Assembly: GCA_002418465.1 (NCBI GenBank)
Contig: DIEE01000049.1
Coordinates: 1 to 5,259 of the forward strand
Direction of reading: 5' to 3'
Length of the DNA: 5,259 nucleotides
Source of the DNA: Pseudomonas sp. UBA5782
GTDB lineage: Bacteria > Pseudomonadota > Gammaproteobacteria > Pseudomonadales > Pseudomonadaceae
The notes below the pieces were generated by a model that was not told the DNA's origin, did no database searches, and saw only the letters and a program-made list of their open reading frames with translations. Shown in pieces: positions 3,274 to 5,259 of this stretch. Each line of letters begins with the position of its first letter. Positions within the stretch are counted from its first letter, which is position 1. The translations under genes and the position numbers were made by a program.

Positions 3274-5259
3274 ATGTCATCGCGAAAATTTGGTCTCAAT
3301 CTGGTGGTCTTCCTGGCCATCGCTGCGCTGTTCACCGGTTTCTGGGCGCTCTACAACCGCCCGGTGAGCGCGCCGGACTGGCCCGCGCAGGTCTCCGGCT
3401 TCTCCTATTCGCCGTTCCGCCAGGGCCAGAGCCCGCAGCAGGGCATCTATCCCAGCGATGCGGAGATTCGCCAGGACCTGGAGCTGTTGAGCAAGCACAC
3501 CGACAACATCCGCACCTACTCGGTGGACGGCGCGCTGGCCAACATTCCGGCAATCGCCGAGGAGTTCGGCCTGCGCGTGACCCTGGGCATCTGGATCAGC
3601 AACGACCAGGAACGCAACGAGCGCGAGATCGCCAAGGCCATCGATCTGGCCAACCACTCGCGCAGCGTGGTTCGCGTGACCGTGGGCAACGAGGCGCTGT
3701 TTCGCGAGGAAGTCACCGCCGAGCAACTGATCGCGTTCATGGACCGCGTGCGCGCGGCGGTCAAGGTGCCGGTGTCGACCTCCGAGCAGTGGCACATCTG
3801 GGAGGAGCACCCGGAGCTGGCCAAGCACGCCGACCTGGTCGCTGCCCACGTGCTGCCGTACTGGGAATTCATCCCGATGGAGGACGCCGGGCAGTTCGTC
3901 CTCGACCGCGCGCGCGACCTGCGCAAGCTGTTCCCGAAGAAACCGCTGCTGATCTCCGAAGTCGGCTGGCCGAGCAACGGGCGCATGCGCGGCGGCGCCG
4001 ACGCCACCCAGGCCGATCAGGCGGTGTACCTGCGCACGCTGGTCAACCGGCTTAACGGCCAGGGCTACAACTACTTCGTCATCGAGGCCTTCGACCAGCC
4101 GTGGAAGGCCAGCGACGAGGGCTCGGTGGGCGCCTACTGGGGCGTCTACAACCTCAATCGGCAGGCCAAGTTCGCCTTCGAAGGCCCGGTGGTGGCGATT
4201 CCGCAATGGCGCCTGCTGGCAGTCGCCTCGGTGGTCATGGCGCTGCTCTCGCTGGCCCTGCTGCTGATCGATGGCAGCGCGCTGCGCCAGCGCGGCCGCA
4301 CCTTCCTGACCTTCGTCGCCTTCGTCGGCGGTTCGGCACTGGTGTGGATCGGCTACGACTACAGCCAGCAGTACGCCACCTGGTTCAGCCTGACGGTGGG
4401 CGCGCTGCTCGGCATCGGTGCCTTCGGCGTGTTCATCGTGCTGCTCACCGAGGCCCACGAACTGGCCGAGGTGGTCTGGGTGCACAAGCGCCGCCGGCCG
4501 TTCATCCCGGTGGCAGGAGACAGCAGCTACCGGCCCAAGGTCTCGGTGCACGTGCCCTGCTACAACGAGCCGCCGGAGATGGTCAAACAGACCCTCGACG
4601 CACTGGCCAACCTCGACTATCCGGATTTCGAAGTCCTGATCATCGACAACAACACCAAGGACCCCGCGGTCTGGGAGCCGGTGCGCGACTACTGCGAGCA
4701 GCTCGGCCCGCGCTTCCGCTTCTTCCACGTCGCACCGCTGCACGGCTTCAAGGGCGGCGCGCTGAACTACATCCTGCCGCACACCGCGCCCGACGCCGAA
4801 GTCGTCGCGGTGATCGACTCGGACTACTGCGTGGACCGCAACTGGCTCAAGCACATGGTCCCGCACTTCGCCGACCCGCGAATCGCCGTGGTGCAGTCGC
4901 CGCAGGACTATCGCGACGAGCACGAAAGCCTGTTCAAGAAGCTCTGCTACTCCGAGTACAAGGGCTTCTTCCACATCGGCATGGTCACCCGCAACGACCG
5001 CGACGCGATCATCCAGCACGGCACCATGACGATGATCCGCCGCACGGTGATGGACGAGCTGCGCTGGGCCGACTGGACCATCTGCGAGGACGCCGAGCTG
5101 GGCCTGCGCGTGTTCGAGAAAGGCTACTCGGCCGCCTACGCCCACGACAGCTTCGGCCAGGGGCTGATGCCGGACACCTTCATCGACTTCAAGAAGCAGC
5201 GCTTCCGCTGGGCCTACGGCGCCATCCAGATCATGAAGGGCCACGCCCGCGCGCTGCTG
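3274..5259 (+). CDS. GH17-GT2 fusion membrane protein, beta-glucan synthase/transglycosylase-like (3' partial)
   Basis: The first 662 codons are present; the gene runs off the right edge. A membrane segment at about 8-26 leads to a GH17 domain (about 30-305) with the likely acid/base E140 in VGNEALF and nucleophile E229 in SEVGWPS. Membrane segments follow at about 314-332, 343-361 and 371-392, then a GT2 domain from about 420 with VHVPCYNE (425-432), D515-S-D517, the E605-D606 pair and QRFRW (642-646), the marks of a processive family 2 glycosyltransferase. Positive charges (R338/R340/R342; KRRR near 406-409) place GH17 in the periplasm and GT2 in the cytoplasm. Related Pseudomonas and NdvB/Glt-type proteins make or rearrange beta-1,3-glucans; full length is usually above 800 residues, with more membrane segments after the GT2 domain. 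The Shine-Dalgarno is weak (GAAAG, 3264-3268). The exact glucan product is inference. tcdA is divergent and functionally unrelated. Confidence 0.9.
   Translation, partial: MSSRKFGLNLVVFLAIAALFTGFWALYNRPVSAPDWPAQVSGFSYSPFRQGQSPQQGIYPSDAEIRQDLELLSKHTDNIRTYSVDGALANIPAIAEEFGLRVTLGIWISNDQERNEREIAKAIDLANHSRSVVRVTVGNEALFREEVTAEQLIAFMDRVRAAVKVPVSTSEQWHIWEEHPELAKHADLVAAHVLPYWEFIPMEDAGQFVLDRARDLRKLFPKKPLLISEVGWPSNGRMRGGADATQADQAVYLRTLVNRLNGQGYNYFVIEAFDQPWKASDEGSVGAYWGVYNLNRQAKFAFEGPVVAIPQWRLLAVASVVMALLSLALLLIDGSALRQRGRTFLTFVAFVGGSALVWIGYDYSQQYATWFSLTVGALLGIGAFGVFIVLLTEAHELAEVVWVHKRRRPFIPVAGDSSYRPKVSVHVPCYNEPPEMVKQTLDALANLDYPDFEVLIIDNNTKDPAVWEPVRDYCEQLGPRFRFFHVAPLHGFKGGALNYILPHTAPDAEVVAVIDSDYCVDRNWLKHMVPHFADPRIAVVQSPQDYRDEHESLFKKLCYSEYKGFFHIGMVTRNDRDAIIQHGTMTMIRRTVMDELRWADWTICEDAELGLRVFEKGYSAAYAHDSFGQGLMPDTFIDFKKQRFRWAYGAIQIMKGHARALL

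Noticed and set aside
2950..3335. Minus-strand frames of 101 and 119 codons in the divergent spacer
   Set aside because: They overlap the start of the GH17-GT2 gene or the tcdA leader, are Arg/Ala/Pro-rich without motifs, and have no convincing ribosome binding site.
3277..5244. A 655-codon open frame on the minus strand, antisense to the GH17-GT2 gene
   Set aside because: It is almost fully antisense to a gene with intact motifs in both domains. Its translation is a low-complexity mix of Val, Ala, Leu, His, Asp and Arg with no recognisable motif, as expected from the complement of GC-rich third positions.

Overview
The window is high-GC DNA with compact gene packing. Its protein set (CsdE, a DUF72 protein, YehS, TcdA, and a GH17-GT2 membrane fusion) points to a gammaproteobacterium of the genus Pseudomonas in the broad sense. 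REP-like palindromes headed by GTAG support this. Species cannot be fixed from the sequence alone.

Layout, left to right. (1) Bases 1-347, plus strand: the 3' part of csdE, a SufE-like sulfur acceptor; its start lies outside the window. (2) Bases 348-577: a non-coding gap with two REP-like hairpins in inverted orientation, a near-copy of the last codons of csdE, a 12-bp perfect palindrome, and a hairpin that would cover the next gene's ribosome binding site. (3) Bases 578-1564, plus: a DUF72 (YecE-like) protein with an extended basic tail. (4) Bases 1565-2032, minus: a YehS/DUF1456 protein. It meets the DUF72 gene tail to tail with no intervening base; the two stop codons together form TGATCA. 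(5) Bases 2135-2947, minus: tcdA (csdL), the tRNA threonylcarbamoyladenosine dehydratase. (6) Bases 2948-3273: a 326-bp divergent intergenic region with candidate promoters in both directions and a 13-bp perfect inverted repeat. (7) Base 3274 to the right edge, plus: a membrane protein joining a periplasmic GH17 beta-glucan transglycosylase/hydrolase domain to a cytoplasmic processive GT2 synthase domain. It is cut by the window edge.

Functionally, csdE and tcdA belong together. In E. coli CsdA-CsdE supplies the sulfur-transfer partner of CsdL/TcdA, which cyclises t6A37 to ct6A37 in tRNAs reading ANN codons. Here the two lie about 1.8 kb apart on opposite strands with the DUF72 and yehS genes between them. 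The GH17-GT2 gene is a separate function: synthesis and remodelling of a beta-glucan (NdvB/Glt-like), probably periplasmic or extracellular.

I saw no tRNA, rRNA, CRISPR array, insertion sequence or phage gene. The protein genes are of known families. The least ordinary parts are the csdE-DUF72 spacer, the zero-base convergent junction, and the dyad structures in the divergent promoter region.
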